In this document: piece by piece, positions 27,858 to 36,773 of the stretch
Layout: each line of letters starts with the position of its first letter
How positions within the stretch are numbered: the first letter of the stretch is position 1
Source of the DNA: SIG714 sp964638675
Lineage (GTDB): Bacteria; Bacillota; Clostridia; Oscillospirales; CAG-272
NCBI GenBank assembly: GCA_964638675.1
Contig: CAZXAU010000001.1
Span: 1 to 64,000 of the forward strand
Length of the DNA stretch: 64,000 nt
Direction of reading: 5' to 3'
Translations under genes and position numbers: made by a program
Notes under the pieces: model-generated
Database searches by the model: none
The model's input: the letters and a program-made list of their open reading frames with translations, nothing else
What the model was told of the DNA's origin: nothing

Positions 27858-28979
27858 TCAGTGAATGATTGCCTTTTCGGTATCTTTATCGAACAGGTGG
27901 ATTCTTGAAACGTCAACTGCGATCTTGACGGTATCTCCTGCACGTGCTGAAGAATGCGATGAAACACGCGCAATAAGCTGTTCTTCCGAGCATGTGAGGT
28001 AGAGATAGATCTCAGCTCCCATAAGCTCTGTCACATCAACCGCTGCCTCGATGATCGAGTCGGGCATGCTGTTGAGGTAGATCGTTTCATCATGCAGACA
28101 TTCGGGTCGGATACCTGCAATAACTTCTTTGCCGATATAATCCTTGAGCTCGGGCTTATTCGACTTTTCAGCCGGCAACTTGAGCTTGTATTCTTTTTCT
28201 TCTCCGAATTTGATATATACGTCTCCACCTTCCTGAACGAGTTTGCACGCAACAAAGTTCATCTGAGGTGTTCCTATGAAGCTTGCGACGAATTTATTGT
28301 CCGGATAGTCATAAAGGTTCTGAGGTGTAGCTACCTGCTGAATAACGCCGTCCTTCATAACGACGATTCTTGTAGCCATGGTCATAGCCTCGACCTGGTC
28401 GTGTGTGACGTATATAAATGTTGTTCCGAGTTTTTTGTGGATCTTTGTGATCTCAGTTCTCATCGTCGCACGGAGTTTAGCGTCAAGGTTTGAGAGCGGC
28501 TCGTCAAGAAGGAATACCGAGGGCTCACGGACGATTGCACGTCCGAGTGCAACTCTCTGCTTCTGACCTCCGGAAAGAGCTTTCGGTCTTCTGTCGAGAA
28601 GGTACTGTATATCAAGTATTCTTGCAGCCTCTTCAACACGGCGCTTGATGGTTTCTTTCGGAACCTTACGGAGCTTAAGACCGAATGCCATGTTATCGAA
28701 GACTGTCATGTGAGGATAAAGAGCATAGTTCTGGAAAACCATGGCAATGTCTCTGTCCTTAGGAGCAATGTCGTTTATAAGTCTGTCGCCGATGAAGAGC
28801 TCACCTTCTGTGATTTCTTCAAGACCTGCAATCATACGAAGAGTTGTGGTTTTTCCGCATCCTGAAGGACCGACGAAAATAATAAATTCTTTATCCTTGA
28901 CTTCAAGGCAAAAATCTGAAACGGCTGTGACTCCGCCGGGATATTTTTTATAAATGTGTTTAAATGACAAACTTGCCAT
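27858..28979 (-). CDS. msmX: MsmX/UgpC-type sugar ABC transporter ATPase
   Basis: 373 residues. Walker A GPSGCGKTT (37-45), Q-loop FQNYALYPHMTV, signature LSGGQKQRVALGRA, Walker B VFLLDEPLSNLD and switch VTHDQVEAMT, then a C-terminal regulatory TOBE region (IAGIRPECLHDE). No permease or binding protein is adjacent, so it is an orphan ATPase of the kind that serves several carbohydrate importers at once in Firmicutes. AAGGATGG precedes the ATG. It is flanked by terminators and is a single-gene unit. Confidence 0.93.
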   Translation of the reverse strand: MASLSFKHIYKKYPGGVTAVSDFCLEVKDKEFIIFVGPSGCGKTTTLRMIAGLEEITEGELFIGDRLINDIAPKDRDIAMVFQNYALYPHMTVFDNMAFGLKLRKVPKETIKRRVEEAARILDIQYLLDRRPKALSGGQKQRVALGRAIVREPSVFLLDEPLSNLDAKLRATMRTEITKIHKKLGTTFIYVTHDQVEAMTMATRIVVMKDGVIQQVATPQNLYDYPDNKFVASFIGTPQMNFVACKLVQEGGDVYIKFGEEKEYKLKLPAEKSNKPELKDYIGKEVIAGIRPECLHDETIYLNSMPDSIIEAAVDVTELMGAEIYLYLTCSEEQLIARVSSHSSARAGDTVKIAVDVSRIHLFDKDTEKAIIH

Positions 28980-29067
28980 ATTTCCATCCTTTCTTGACGA
29001 TTACTTTTTTTGCAATCATCAAATCAAAATCATTACGGTAATATTATATCAGAAACTCTGAAAAATT

Positions 29068-29105
29068 AAAAGGGGCAATCCAACGAAATTGAATTGCCCT
29101 TTTTG
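29068..29105 (-). terminator. Terminator of tex
   Basis: Stem AAGGGCAAT...ATTGCCCCTT with T runs on both sides, between tex and msmX. Confidence 0.8.
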
Positions 29106-29177
29106 GATATTTTGACGAAAAAACAGTTTAATTGAAGAGTGCACAGACTCTTATGAAATTTTTCCCAAACTAATATA

Positions 29178-31328
29178 TTAGTTTTTGTTTTTCATTGTGA
29201 GTGATATTCTTCCCTTTGCACTGTCTACACTGAGTACCGTGACTTCGACTTTGTCGCCCACAGACAGAACCTCTGAGGGGTGACGGATAAACTTATCGCA
29301 TATCTGTGATATATGAACAAGTCCGTCCTGATGAACTCCGATATCCACAAATGCTCCGAAATCTATTACGTTTCTGACCGTTCCGTGAAGCTTCATTCCC
29401 GGTTTGAGATCGTTCATATCCATGATATCCGAACGAAGATCGGGTTCGGGAAGATCGTCACGTACATCTCTGCCCGGCTTTTCAAGCTCGGCTATTATAT
29501 CGACAAGTGTCGGCTCGCCGACATTCAGCTCGTTGCAGAGTGCCTTAATGTCTTTTTTGAGCTTTTTTGACAGACCGGAAAGCAGCCCGTTTTTTACATC
29601 ATCGTCTGTATATCCGTATCTTGAAATTATCGCCTTTGCAACACCGTATGATTCGGGGTGGACTCCTGTATTGTCAAGTATTTCGTTTGATCCCGAAACT
29701 CTGAGAAATCCTGCCGACTGCTGATATGCCTTTGCACCGATCTTCGGAACCTTGAGCAGTTGCGCACGGTTTGTGAATTCGCCGTTTTCCTCACGGTATT
29801 TGACGATGTTTTTCGCCACTGTTGCATTTATACCCGAAATATATGACAGTAATGAATGTGAGGCGGTGTTCAGATCAACTCCGACCTTGTTCACGCAGTC
29901 CTCGACAACTCCTGTGAGTGCTTCATCGAGACGTGCCGGCTTCATATCGTGCTGATACTGTCCGACCCCTATCGAACGGGGTTCGATCTTGACAAGCTCT
30001 GCCAGTGGGTCCTGAATTCTTCTTGCGATCGAAACCGCACTTCTTTGTGTGACATCGAAATCGGGAAATTCGTCTGCGGCAAGCTTGGATGCCGAATAAA
30101 TCGATGCACCGGCTTCGCTTACCATTGAATATTTGACTCTTCCTCCGTATTTTTTTATTGTATCCGAAATGAAGATCTCGCTTTCCTTGGATGCCGTTCC
30201 GTTTCCGATTGCGACAACATCGACGTTGTATTTTTCGATAAGCGAGGAAACCTTTGCATCAGATTCCTTGATCCTTTCATGCGGCTTTGTGGGATATATA
30301 ACAGCGGTATCGAGTACCTTGCCGGTTTTATCTACGACAGCAAGCTTACATCCCGTTCTGTAACCGGGGTCAAGGCCGAGCGCTGTTTTTCCCTTAAGCG
30401 GAGCAGACATAAGCAGGTTTGACAGATTGAGCGAAAAGTTTTTGATTGCCCCTTCTGACGCACTGTCGAAAAGGTCTGATCTTATTTCACGCTCAATAGA
30501 CGGAGCTATCAGTCTGTCATATGAATCCACTATGGCAGATAAAAGTGTTTCACGACAGGGAGAGCTATCGCTTGTAATGACTTCACTCATCAGGTAATTG
30601 AGTATGAGATCCTTCGATATTTCAAGTGTAACCTTGAGAAAATCTTCTTTTTCTCCCCTTGATATGGCAAGAATGCGGAAGCCCGGGATTTTTTTGAGCT
30701 CAGACGAAAAATCGTAATAATTCGAGTAAACGCTGTCTTCGTCCTTTGCTTTCACTGCACGCAGAATGCCGTTATCAAATGTAACTTTTCGTATTACCTT
30801 TCTGTATTCGGCATTATCCGATATGATCTCGGCGATAATATCCTTTGCTCCAGATATTGCCTCTTCAACCGTGAGAACGCCTTTTTCTTCATTTATATAT
30901 TTCTCGGCTTCGCTTTCGATACAAAACGGTGACGGCGGCTGTGAAAGTATACTCTCGGCAAAAGGACCGAGTCCCTTTTCCTTTGCAACCGATGCCCTTG
31001 TTTTTCTCTTCGGTTTATAAGGGCGGTATATGTCCTCGACTTCAGTGATGGTTTGTGCAACCGAGAGAGCCTGTGCGATCTCGTCGGTCATGAAACCGAG
31101 TTCGGTTATTGAATTTGTAACCTCTTCTTTGCGTTTTTCAAGATTTCTCAGATATGTCAGGCGGTCAAAAAGCTCACGCAGTGTGGTATCGTCAAGTCCG
31201 CCTGTTACTTCCTTACGGTAGCGTGATATAAACGGAATGGTATTACCTTCGTCAATGAGAGCTACGGTTTTTTCTACACGCTCGACATTCAGATTTTTTT
31301 CTTCGGCAAGTGTTTTTATAATGTCCAT
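29178..31328 (-). CDS. tex: Tex-family RNA-binding transcription accessory protein
   Basis: 716 residues in the full Tex order: N-terminal helical Tex domain, YqgF/RNase-H-like domain (ALGLDPGYRTGCKLAVVD), helix-hairpin-helix pair (YISGINATVAKNIVKYREEN, LLKVPKIGAKAYQQSAGF), and a C-terminal S1 domain (~640-712; KLHGTVRNVIDFGAFVDIG). Tex binds RNA and elongating RNA polymerase. The ATG has AAGGACAT upstream. A cyclophilin gene lies upstream in the same direction, 53 bases away. Confidence 0.96.
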   Translation of the reverse strand: MDIIKTLAEEKNLNVERVEKTVALIDEGNTIPFISRYRKEVTGGLDDTTLRELFDRLTYLRNLEKRKEEVTNSITELGFMTDEIAQALSVAQTITEVEDIYRPYKPKRKTRASVAKEKGLGPFAESILSQPPSPFCIESEAEKYINEEKGVLTVEEAISGAKDIIAEIISDNAEYRKVIRKVTFDNGILRAVKAKDEDSVYSNYYDFSSELKKIPGFRILAISRGEKEDFLKVTLEISKDLILNYLMSEVITSDSSPCRETLLSAIVDSYDRLIAPSIEREIRSDLFDSASEGAIKNFSLNLSNLLMSAPLKGKTALGLDPGYRTGCKLAVVDKTGKVLDTAVIYPTKPHERIKESDAKVSSLIEKYNVDVVAIGNGTASKESEIFISDTIKKYGGRVKYSMVSEAGASIYSASKLAADEFPDFDVTQRSAVSIARRIQDPLAELVKIEPRSIGVGQYQHDMKPARLDEALTGVVEDCVNKVGVDLNTASHSLLSYISGINATVAKNIVKYREENGEFTNRAQLLKVPKIGAKAYQQSAGFLRVSGSNEILDNTGVHPESYGVAKAIISRYGYTDDDVKNGLLSGLSKKLKKDIKALCNELNVGEPTLVDIIAELEKPGRDVRDDLPEPDLRSDIMDMNDLKPGMKLHGTVRNVIDFGAFVDIGVHQDGLVHISQICDKFIRHPSEVLSVGDKVEVTVLSVDSAKGRISLTMKNKN

Positions 31329-31381
31329 ATTAATGGATGTCCTTTCGATTGTTTGGCTGTATGATTTTAAATCGTTTTTAT

Positions 31382-31954
31382 TTATTCAAATCTGATTGAT
31401 GTAATGACAACATCGACATAAGGACGGTCGTTCGGGTCGGTAGGAAGTGAAGATATCTCGTCCACTATTTCCATACCCTCTGTTACGATACCGAAGGCGG
31501 CATAATCGCCGTCCAGCCATGAGCAATCCTTCTGACAGATGAAGAACTGCGATGAGGCAGAGTTGTTGACCTTTGTTCTTGCCATTGAGAGAACGCCTCT
31601 TGTGTGCTTGAGCGGATTGTTGACTCCGTTTGATGCGAATTCGCCCTTAATTGATTTTGCGGAGCCCTTTCCCGACAGCTCGCCCCAGCCGCCCTGAATC
31701 ATGAAGTTTTGAATGACACGGTGGAAGATGAGTCCGTCATAATACTGTTCGCTGACGAGTTTTTTAAAATTGTTTACCGTTATCGGTGCACAATCGGGAC
31801 GTAATGTTACATGAATATCGCCGTAATTTTCGATACTGATGACTACCTTATCAGGCAAGGTTTCTATCGGTGTGCCGACACTTTCATTTGTGCATGAAGC
31901 CAGGCAAACTCCCGGAAGCAGCATTGAAAGAAGGAAAGCTGTGTATTTTTTCAT
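31382..31954 (-). CDS. Cyclophilin-type peptidyl-prolyl isomerase lipoprotein
   Basis: 190 residues. The N-terminus is a lipoprotein signal (KKYTAFLLSMLLPGVCLASC, lipobox Cys21). The mature part is a single cyclophilin domain: FHRVIQNFMIQGG with the catalytic Arg, ASSQFFICQ, and WLDGDYAAFGIVTEG. It probably helps fold exported proteins at the outer face of the membrane. RBS AGAGGT precedes the ATG. Likely co-transcribed with tex. Confidence 0.93.
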   Translation of the reverse strand: MKKYTAFLLSMLLPGVCLASCTNESVGTPIETLPDKVVISIENYGDIHVTLRPDCAPITVNNFKKLVSEQYYDGLIFHRVIQNFMIQGGWGELSGKGSAKSIKGEFASNGVNNPLKHTRGVLSMARTKVNNSASSQFFICQKDCSWLDGDYAAFGIVTEGMEIVDEISSLPTDPNDRPYVDVVITSIRFE

Positions 31955-32116
31955 ATTCTACCTCTTTAAAGTTATGATGTATTTATTTCCCACATTCTAT
32001 CAAAAAAAAGTCAAGAAGTCAACAGATAAATTATTTTTATCGGAAAAAATGAGAAGAATTTTGCGTTTGACCTGAATCCGGGAGAAAATAATAAAAAACC
32101 GAAAAAAACAAAGCGG

Positions 32117-32145
32117 TTGACAAAATGGCGTATTTATGATATAAT
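32117..32145 (+). promoter_or_regulatory. Promoter for GIY-YIG gene and dxs
   Basis: TTGACA (32117-32122), 17-base spacer, TATAAT (32140-32145). Confidence 0.9.
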
Positions 32146-32195
32146 TTTTAAAGAATATGGTATTGAAATATGACATTGGAATAACGGAGGCGTTT

Positions 32196-32450
32196 ATGTG
32201 GTATCTTTATATTATAGAATGTAAAGACCGAAGCCTATATACCGGAATCACAAATTCGCTTGAAAAACGCATTGCTGCACACTTTTCTGGAAAAGGGGCA
32301 AAATATACGAAATCGCATACTCCCGTAAGACTTGTATATACTGAATGCCTGGCTGACAAAAGCTCAGCACTTAAAAGGGAAGCTGCGGTGAAGAAAATGT
32401 CACGTTCACCCAAGCTTGAACTCATTGGGCAGTGTGCCGATGAGGCATGA
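32196..32450 (+). CDS. GIY-YIG domain protein, YhbQ-like
   Basis: 84 residues. One GIY-YIG nuclease-fold domain: YLYIIECKDRSLYTGIT, ERRI-like EKRIAAHFSGKGAKYTKSH, and REAAVKKMSRSPKLELI. The start at 32196 is set by GGAGG seven bases before it and by the normal family N-terminus (MWYLYIIEC). Small stand-alone members are common; their role in DNA repair is not settled. It precedes dxs by 71 bases. Confidence 0.9.
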   Translation: MWYLYIIECKDRSLYTGITNSLEKRIAAHFSGKGAKYTKSHTPVRLVYTECLADKSSALKREAAVKKMSRSPKLELIGQCADEA

Positions 32451-32521
32451 ATTGATTTATAACTGTTTTTATATTACATTATTTTTGTTTATACTTTTTA
32501 CAGTATTGGAAAGCCGGAAAT

Positions 32522-34366
32522 ATGAAAAAGGAAGAATACAAATATCTCGGGAAAATTAACAATTCCGCATCTTTGAAAGAGCTTTCTCTCGAGGAAAGCA
32601 TTGAATTGTGCACTGAGATACGCCGAGAGCTGATTTACAGAGTAGAAGAAAACGGGGGGCATCTTGCTTCAAATCTCGGTGCTGTCGAGCTGACTGTTGC
32701 CATACACCGTGCGTTTGATCTCCCGGATGATAAACTGATATTCGATGTCGGTCATCAGTCATACATACATAAAATGCTGACCGGAAGATTTGACAGGTTT
32801 GACACGCTCCGCAACTCCGGAGGTCTGACCGGTTTTGAAAACCGCTTTGAGAGTGAGTTTGACTTCTTCGGTGCCGGACATGCGGGGACATCGCTTTCTG
32901 CGGCTCTCGGATTTGCCGAAAGCGAAAAGATCAACGGCGGAAATCGTTGGGCGGTAGCTGTCATAGGTGACGGAGCTTATACCTGCGGAATGATACAGGA
33001 GGCACTTAACAATTGCTCGCCCGACCTTCGTCTTGTCATTCTGCTTAATGAAAACGAAATGTCAATATCTAAAAACATCGGCGGTTTTGCTCAGTATATA
33101 GCTGGTATCCGCTCGTCGAAGAAATACTATCAGGTAAAACGCGGTACACGCTCATTTATTGAAAAAATCCCTCTTGTCGGCAAGGAAACAGCTAATGCCA
33201 TCGGAAACATCAAAAAAGTGTTCAAGAACCGGCTGTATTCGAGCAATATTTTTGAGGACATGGGTATTACTTATTTAGGACCGTGTGACGGAAATGATCT
33301 TGAAGTGACCGAGCGTCTTTTATCGGAAGCAAAAGAAAGTAACAAATGTTGTATTCTTCACGTAAAGACACAGAAGGGCAAAGGTTATTCTCCTGCCGAG
33401 AAAAATCCGAGCTATTATCACGGACTTCCGCCGAAAGGAAGTCCTGCGGTTCCGACTTTCTCCGAGCATTTCGGAAAATCGATCTGTGATGCCGCAAGAA
33501 GCGATAAAAAAATCTGTGCTATCACTGCCGCTATGGCTGATGGCACCGGACTTGTGCCCTTTTCCAAAGAATTTCCGAACAGATTTTTCGATGTCGGAAT
33601 TGCCGAGGAACACGGAGCGGCTTTTGCGGCAGGACTTTGTGCCGCAGGAATGAAGCCTATCTTTGCCGTCTATTCGACATTTATGCAACGCTCATACGAC
33701 AATCTGATTCACGATGTTTCACTTCAGGAGCTGCCTGTGATTTTCTGTCTTGACCGGGCAGGCTTTGCTGAAAAGGACGGTCCCACGCATCATGGAATTT
33801 TTGATGTATCAATGGCAATGGCAGTGCCCGGCACTGTTATATATTCTCCGCTTGATTTCGCCGGCTTCGACAAAGCATTTACTGCGGCACTCTCCGAAAA
33901 ACGTCCCGTCATTATCAGATATAAGAGCGGCGGCGAAACAAAGCTTGACGGATTTGAGGAAAGATATGATTATATCCGTACAAATTTCACCCAACCTAAG
34001 AAAAATCTTATCGTAACATACGGAAAAGTATCTGCCGAAGCGGTCAAAGCTCTTGAGTACAAAGAAATTGACTGTGAAAATACAGGAATTGTTATTCTCG
34101 AAATGCTTAAGGGCGATATCTCCCTCTGCGAAAAAATAGCCGCTCTCTGCTCGGAAGGCGAGGGCAGAATAGTCTTCGTCGAAGAGGGAATGAGAAGCGG
34201 CGGCGCCGGAATGAATATAATTTCACAGCTCCGTGATATCCCATCGCTTTCAAACAAACAATTTTTGCTCCTTGCCGTTGATTCTTTCGGCAGGTCTGAA
34301 TGCGGAAAAACGCTCTTCCAAAGCTGCGGCATTTCGGCAGAACATATCGCAAAATGTTTTGAATGA
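32522..34366 (+). CDS. dxs: 1-deoxy-D-xylulose-5-phosphate synthase
   Basis: 614 residues, normal DXS length. Thiamine diphosphate enzyme with GGHLASNLGAVELTVAIH, FDVGHQSYIHKMLTGR, AVIGDGAYTCGMIQEALNN (Mg/TPP site), and the glutamate motif VGIAEEHGAAFAAG followed by DGPTHHGIFD. It makes DXP from pyruvate and glyceraldehyde-3-phosphate for isoprenoids and thiamine. The TPP-site residues YTC replace the more common [ALM]T[GA] there, a small deviation. It ends next to a degraded repeat copy. Confidence 0.94.
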   Translation: MKKEEYKYLGKINNSASLKELSLEESIELCTEIRRELIYRVEENGGHLASNLGAVELTVAIHRAFDLPDDKLIFDVGHQSYIHKMLTGRFDRFDTLRNSGGLTGFENRFESEFDFFGAGHAGTSLSAALGFAESEKINGGNRWAVAVIGDGAYTCGMIQEALNNCSPDLRLVILLNENEMSISKNIGGFAQYIAGIRSSKKYYQVKRGTRSFIEKIPLVGKETANAIGNIKKVFKNRLYSSNIFEDMGITYLGPCDGNDLEVTERLLSEAKESNKCCILHVKTQKGKGYSPAEKNPSYYHGLPPKGSPAVPTFSEHFGKSICDAARSDKKICAITAAMADGTGLVPFSKEFPNRFFDVGIAEEHGAAFAAGLCAAGMKPIFAVYSTFMQRSYDNLIHDVSLQELPVIFCLDRAGFAEKDGPTHHGIFDVSMAMAVPGTVIYSPLDFAGFDKAFTAALSEKRPVIIRYKSGGETKLDGFEERYDYIRTNFTQPKKNLIVTYGKVSAEAVKALEYKEIDCENTGIVILEMLKGDISLCEKIAALCSEGEGRIVFVEEGMRSGGAGMNIISQLRDIPSLSNKQFLLLAVDSFGRSECGKTLFQSCGISAEHIAKCFE

Positions 34367-34386
34367 AAGTTAGTTTGCGAACAGTA

Positions 34387-34456
34387 CGGGGGAACTTTCT
34401 GTAGAAAGTCTTTTGTTCGACCACATGCCCTCCTCGAAGACTTTTGTTAGGGTGAA
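34387..34456 (+). repeat. Dispersed multi-hairpin repeat, truncated copy F
   Basis: Starts like the others (GGGGGAACTTTCTGTAGAAAG) then diverges and keeps a GAAGACTTTTGTTAGGG block. Hairpins 2 and 3 are missing, so this copy is decayed or internally deleted. Confidence 0.6.
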
Positions 34457-34499
34457 CAATGGACAACTTTGAAGTGACCTTATACCGATAAATGAAATT

Positions 34500-34546
34500 G
34501 AGTATCATCTCCAAAACAAACTGATTAAGGAGAACGATACTCTTTT
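34500..34546 (+). terminator. Terminator after dxs
   Basis: GAGTATC...GATACTC stem followed by TTTT; a second hairpin (34572-34608, GGCTGATA/TATCAGCC) follows for the opposite strand. Confidence 0.65.
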
Positions 34547-34643
34547 CTATTTATTAAATTTATAAAAGATAAAGGCTGATACATCCATCCAAGCGATATA
34601 TCAGCCTTGCCAATTCCTATTTCATTCGGCCAAAAGCGATTAT

Positions 34644-34966
34644 TCATTGAGAAGTCAGTCTGCCCGGATTCAAAAGTATTTCGGCTTTGTTGTCGGGAAG
34701 ATGGCGATAATTTTCTACAAGTTCTCGTTCCTTTTCCATAAGGATAGATCCTTTGTCTCTTCGTTAAACAGCTCTGATAATGTAATGCCAAGTGGCATAA
34801 CAAGCCTTTTAAGTGTTTCGACAGAAGGATTTCTCATGCCAAGCTCTAAATTACTGATATGGTTTTAGGATATTACCGTATCTGCGACAGCTTATAAATG
34901 CTTAAGTCTTTGAATTTTCTTATATTGCGAATATGTTCTCCTATTGCTATAATAATTCAGCTCTCT
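34644..34966 (-). pseudogene. Broken XRE-family helix-turn-helix regulator
   Basis: Read on the minus strand, three frames join into one XRE regulator: IGEHIRNIRKFKDLSIYKLSQI, then after a frameshift NHISNLELGMRNPSVETL and KRLVMPLGITLSELFNEETKDLS, and after another shift VENYRHLPDNKAEILLNPG. The stop codons TAA and TAG between them cannot be avoided in any single frame. The gene has therefore decayed; the conserved HTH text (ISNLELG, PSVETLKRL) makes the identity clear. About 105 residues originally. Confidence 0.8.
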
Positions 34967-34994
34967 TCCATGCAGTTAAAAAGAAATATGACAA

Positions 34995-35330
34995 TTAAGT
35001 CTGCCTGTTTTCCTCTCCCCAAGTACACATTTGGTCAAGAATCGGTATTAAAGATTTTCCGCGCTCAGTAAGACTATATTCCACTTTTGGAGGTATCTGC
35101 GGATATTCCTCCCGGTGAATAAGTCCGTTTGACTCAAGATCTTTCAGATTTTGACTCAATGTTTTATAAGAAATATCGCCTATATATTTTTTCATCTCAT
35201 TAAATCGAACGATTTCGAAATTCATGAGGGTATAGAGTATTGTCATTTTGTATTTCCCGTTTATCAGCGATAAGGTATAACTGAAGCCTGTTGTCTCAAG
35301 CGTTTCGTTTGTGATGCAACGTTCCAACAT
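34995..35330 (-). CDS. HxlR-family transcriptional regulator
   Basis: 111 residues of the HxlR winged-helix type: WKYxI-like GKYKMTILYTLMN, FNEMKKYIGDISYKTLSQNLKDLESNGLIHREEYPQIPPKVEYSLTERG, and a C-terminal MCTWGEENR. The single Cys near the N-terminus (ERCITNET) is where redox-sensing members carry theirs. The ATG at 35330 has AAAGGAG upstream; the frame extends to 35381. It is divergent from the flavin reductase gene with interlocking promoters, so it probably regulates both. Confidence 0.92.
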   Translation of the reverse strand: MLERCITNETLETTGFSYTLSLINGKYKMTILYTLMNFEIVRFNEMKKYIGDISYKTLSQNLKDLESNGLIHREEYPQIPPKVEYSLTERGKSLIPILDQMCTWGEENRQT

Positions 35331-35375
35331 CTCACACTCTCCTTTGGGTAAGTATATAACTTCAATGTGCGTACT

Positions 35376-35431
35376 TGACAATGATTTTCTTTATGGTATA
35401 ATTATAATACGAGTTGACGAAAAAGTCAACC
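35376..35431. promoter_or_regulatory. Overlapping divergent promoters with palindromic operator
   Basis: Rightward: TTGACA (35376-35381), 16 bases, TATAAT (35398-35403). Leftward: TTGACT (35425-35430), 17 bases, TATAAT (35402-35407). The two -10 boxes overlap. A perfect 6-6-6 palindrome GTTGAC-GAAAAA-GTCAAC (35414-35431) covers the leftward -35 and the rightward transcription start, an ideal HxlR operator. Confidence 0.85.
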
Positions 35432-35447
35432 TATGGAGGTACTCATA

Positions 35448-36020
35448 ATGAGAAAAAATTTAGGTATACAGCCGGCACTGTTCCCGATGCCTGTGACGAT
35501 TATTGCAGCTTACGGTGCAGACGGCAATATTTGTGCAATGAACGCTGCATGGGCACAGATCTGTGATATGGATAAGATTGCTTTGTTTATCGACTCTGAT
35601 CATAAAACAACGATGAATATCATGGAAACAAAGGCATTCACGGTAAGTATTGCGGATCTGCCAAATATTGAGGTTGCTGATTTTTTTGGTATCGCAACAG
35701 GAAATAAGATGCCTGATAAGTTTGAGCGTACAGGGTATCATGCTGTTAAGAGCGAGTTTGTCAATGCTCCGATCATCACGGAATTTCCTGTCACTCTTGA
35801 ATGTGAACTTGCAGAGGAAATCAACACCGAGCATATGCACGCTATTGTCGGTAAGATTGTCAATGTAAGTGCAGAGGAAAGCGTTATCGGCGACAATGAC
35901 AAGATACTCCCCGAAAAGGTCAATGCGCTTGTGTTCGATCAGTATCGTTCGGGCTATTTTGCAATCGGTGAAAAAGTCGGTCAGGCTTGGAATGCAGGCA
36001 AAAAACTTATGAAAAAGTAA
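35448..36020 (+). CDS. Flavin reductase-like FMN-binding protein
   Basis: 190 residues of the flavin reductase-like fold: N-terminal LFPMPVTIIAAYGADG, ICAMNAAWAQICDMDKIALFI, TKAFTVSIAD and FGIATGNKMPDKFERTGY. It binds FMN and probably reduces flavin or small quinone/nitro substrates. The ATG at 35448 is set by TGGAGGT upstream; an earlier in-frame ATG at 35433 lacks one. HxlR/flavin-reductase pairs often respond to electrophiles or oxidants. Confidence 0.9.
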   Translation: MRKNLGIQPALFPMPVTIIAAYGADGNICAMNAAWAQICDMDKIALFIDSDHKTTMNIMETKAFTVSIADLPNIEVADFFGIATGNKMPDKFERTGYHAVKSEFVNAPIITEFPVTLECELAEEINTEHMHAIVGKIVNVSAEESVIGDNDKILPEKVNALVFDQYRSGYFAIGEKVGQAWNAGKKLMKK

Positions 36021-36034
36021 TTTATATTATTTAT

Positions 36035-36101
36035 CCGATTGTAAAATTCCAAAAAGTGTTTTTACGACTGTTTTTTTTACTTTTACAATCGGCATTTTTT
36101 T
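36035..36101 (+). terminator. Terminator of the flavin reductase gene
   Basis: 12-bp perfect arms (36035-36046 with 36081-36092) around a T-rich loop, followed by a T run. A second hairpin with TTTTT lies at 36218-36259. Confidence 0.75.
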
Positions 36102-36252
36102 AATTTAAAAATGAGCAAGTCCAGCCCCACAATGGCTTATCCACAGATATAACACAGCAGGATTGAGTCAAAAGCTTTTTAGAGACAATATTTGTATTAT
36201 AAAATCTAAAAAATAAGGAACACATTAATACTTTTCGGTATTATTCGTGTTC

Positions 36253-36609
36253 TTTTTGCGTTATAATAAACACAGAATATGTATTTGCCGANNNNNNNNN
36301 NNNNNNNNNNNNNNNNNNNNNNNNNNNNNNNNNNNNNNNNNNNNNNNNNNNNNNNNNNNNNNNNNNNNNNNNNNNNNNNNNNNNNNNNNNNTAAAATCCG
36401 CTTCGCAGCGGCAAATACGGATCAATGAAGTGTTTATTTGAACATAATCCCTTCGGGGACGCCAGCTTCGCTGGCTTTATGTTATAATAAACACAGAATA
36501 TGTATTTGCCGATAAAATCCGCTTCGCAGCGGCAAATACGGATCAATGAAGTGTTTATTTGAACATATCCCTTCAGGGACATGGGCTTGGTTGATTTTAT
36601 GTTATAATA
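36253..36609 (+). repeat. ~121-bp tandem repeat containing the assembly gap
   Basis: At least two full units plus a partial one: each holds TTATAATAAACACAG, a CCGCTTCGCAGCGG hairpin, GTGTTTATTTGAACATA, and a second hairpin (for example GCCAGCTTCGCTGGC). The 100 Ns (36292-36391) fall inside a unit, so the true copy number is unknown. Adjacent units' arms GTGTTTATTTGAACATAA and TTATGTTATAATAAACAC are inverted repeats of each other. Confidence 0.85.
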
Positions 36610-36682
36610 TAAGTGACTAAGAGACGTTTAGCACTTGAAATAATTGTTCACTAAAAATTCATAATAAAATTTGCAAAAACAC

Positions 36683-36711
36683 TTGACAAATTGCCTTATT
36701 CGTGGTACAGT
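36683..36711 (+). promoter_or_regulatory. Heat-shock operon promoter
   Basis: TTGACA (36683-36688), 17-base spacer, TACAGT (36706-36711), immediately before the CIRCE element. Confidence 0.9.
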
Positions 36712-36722
36712 ATCATTGTAGG

Positions 36723-36749
36723 TTAGCACTTAAATGAAAGGAGTGCTAA
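36723..36749 (+). promoter_or_regulatory. CIRCE operator (HrcA binding site)
   Basis: TTAGCACTT-N9-GAGTGCTAA, one mismatch from the consensus, at the transcription start of hrcA-grpE-dnaK. An isolated half-site (TTAGCACTT) also occurs near 36629. Confidence 0.95.
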
Positions 36750-36773
36750 AATTCAAGAAAGTGAGAATTTGGA

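Noticed and set aside
36241..36582. Leftward open frame through the tandem repeat and Ns
   Set aside because: The translation only repeats the unit, passes through the gap, and has no ribosome site.
36253..36609. Possible CRISPR array
   Set aside because: Units are contiguous ~121-bp repeats with no variable spacers, and no cas gene is present.
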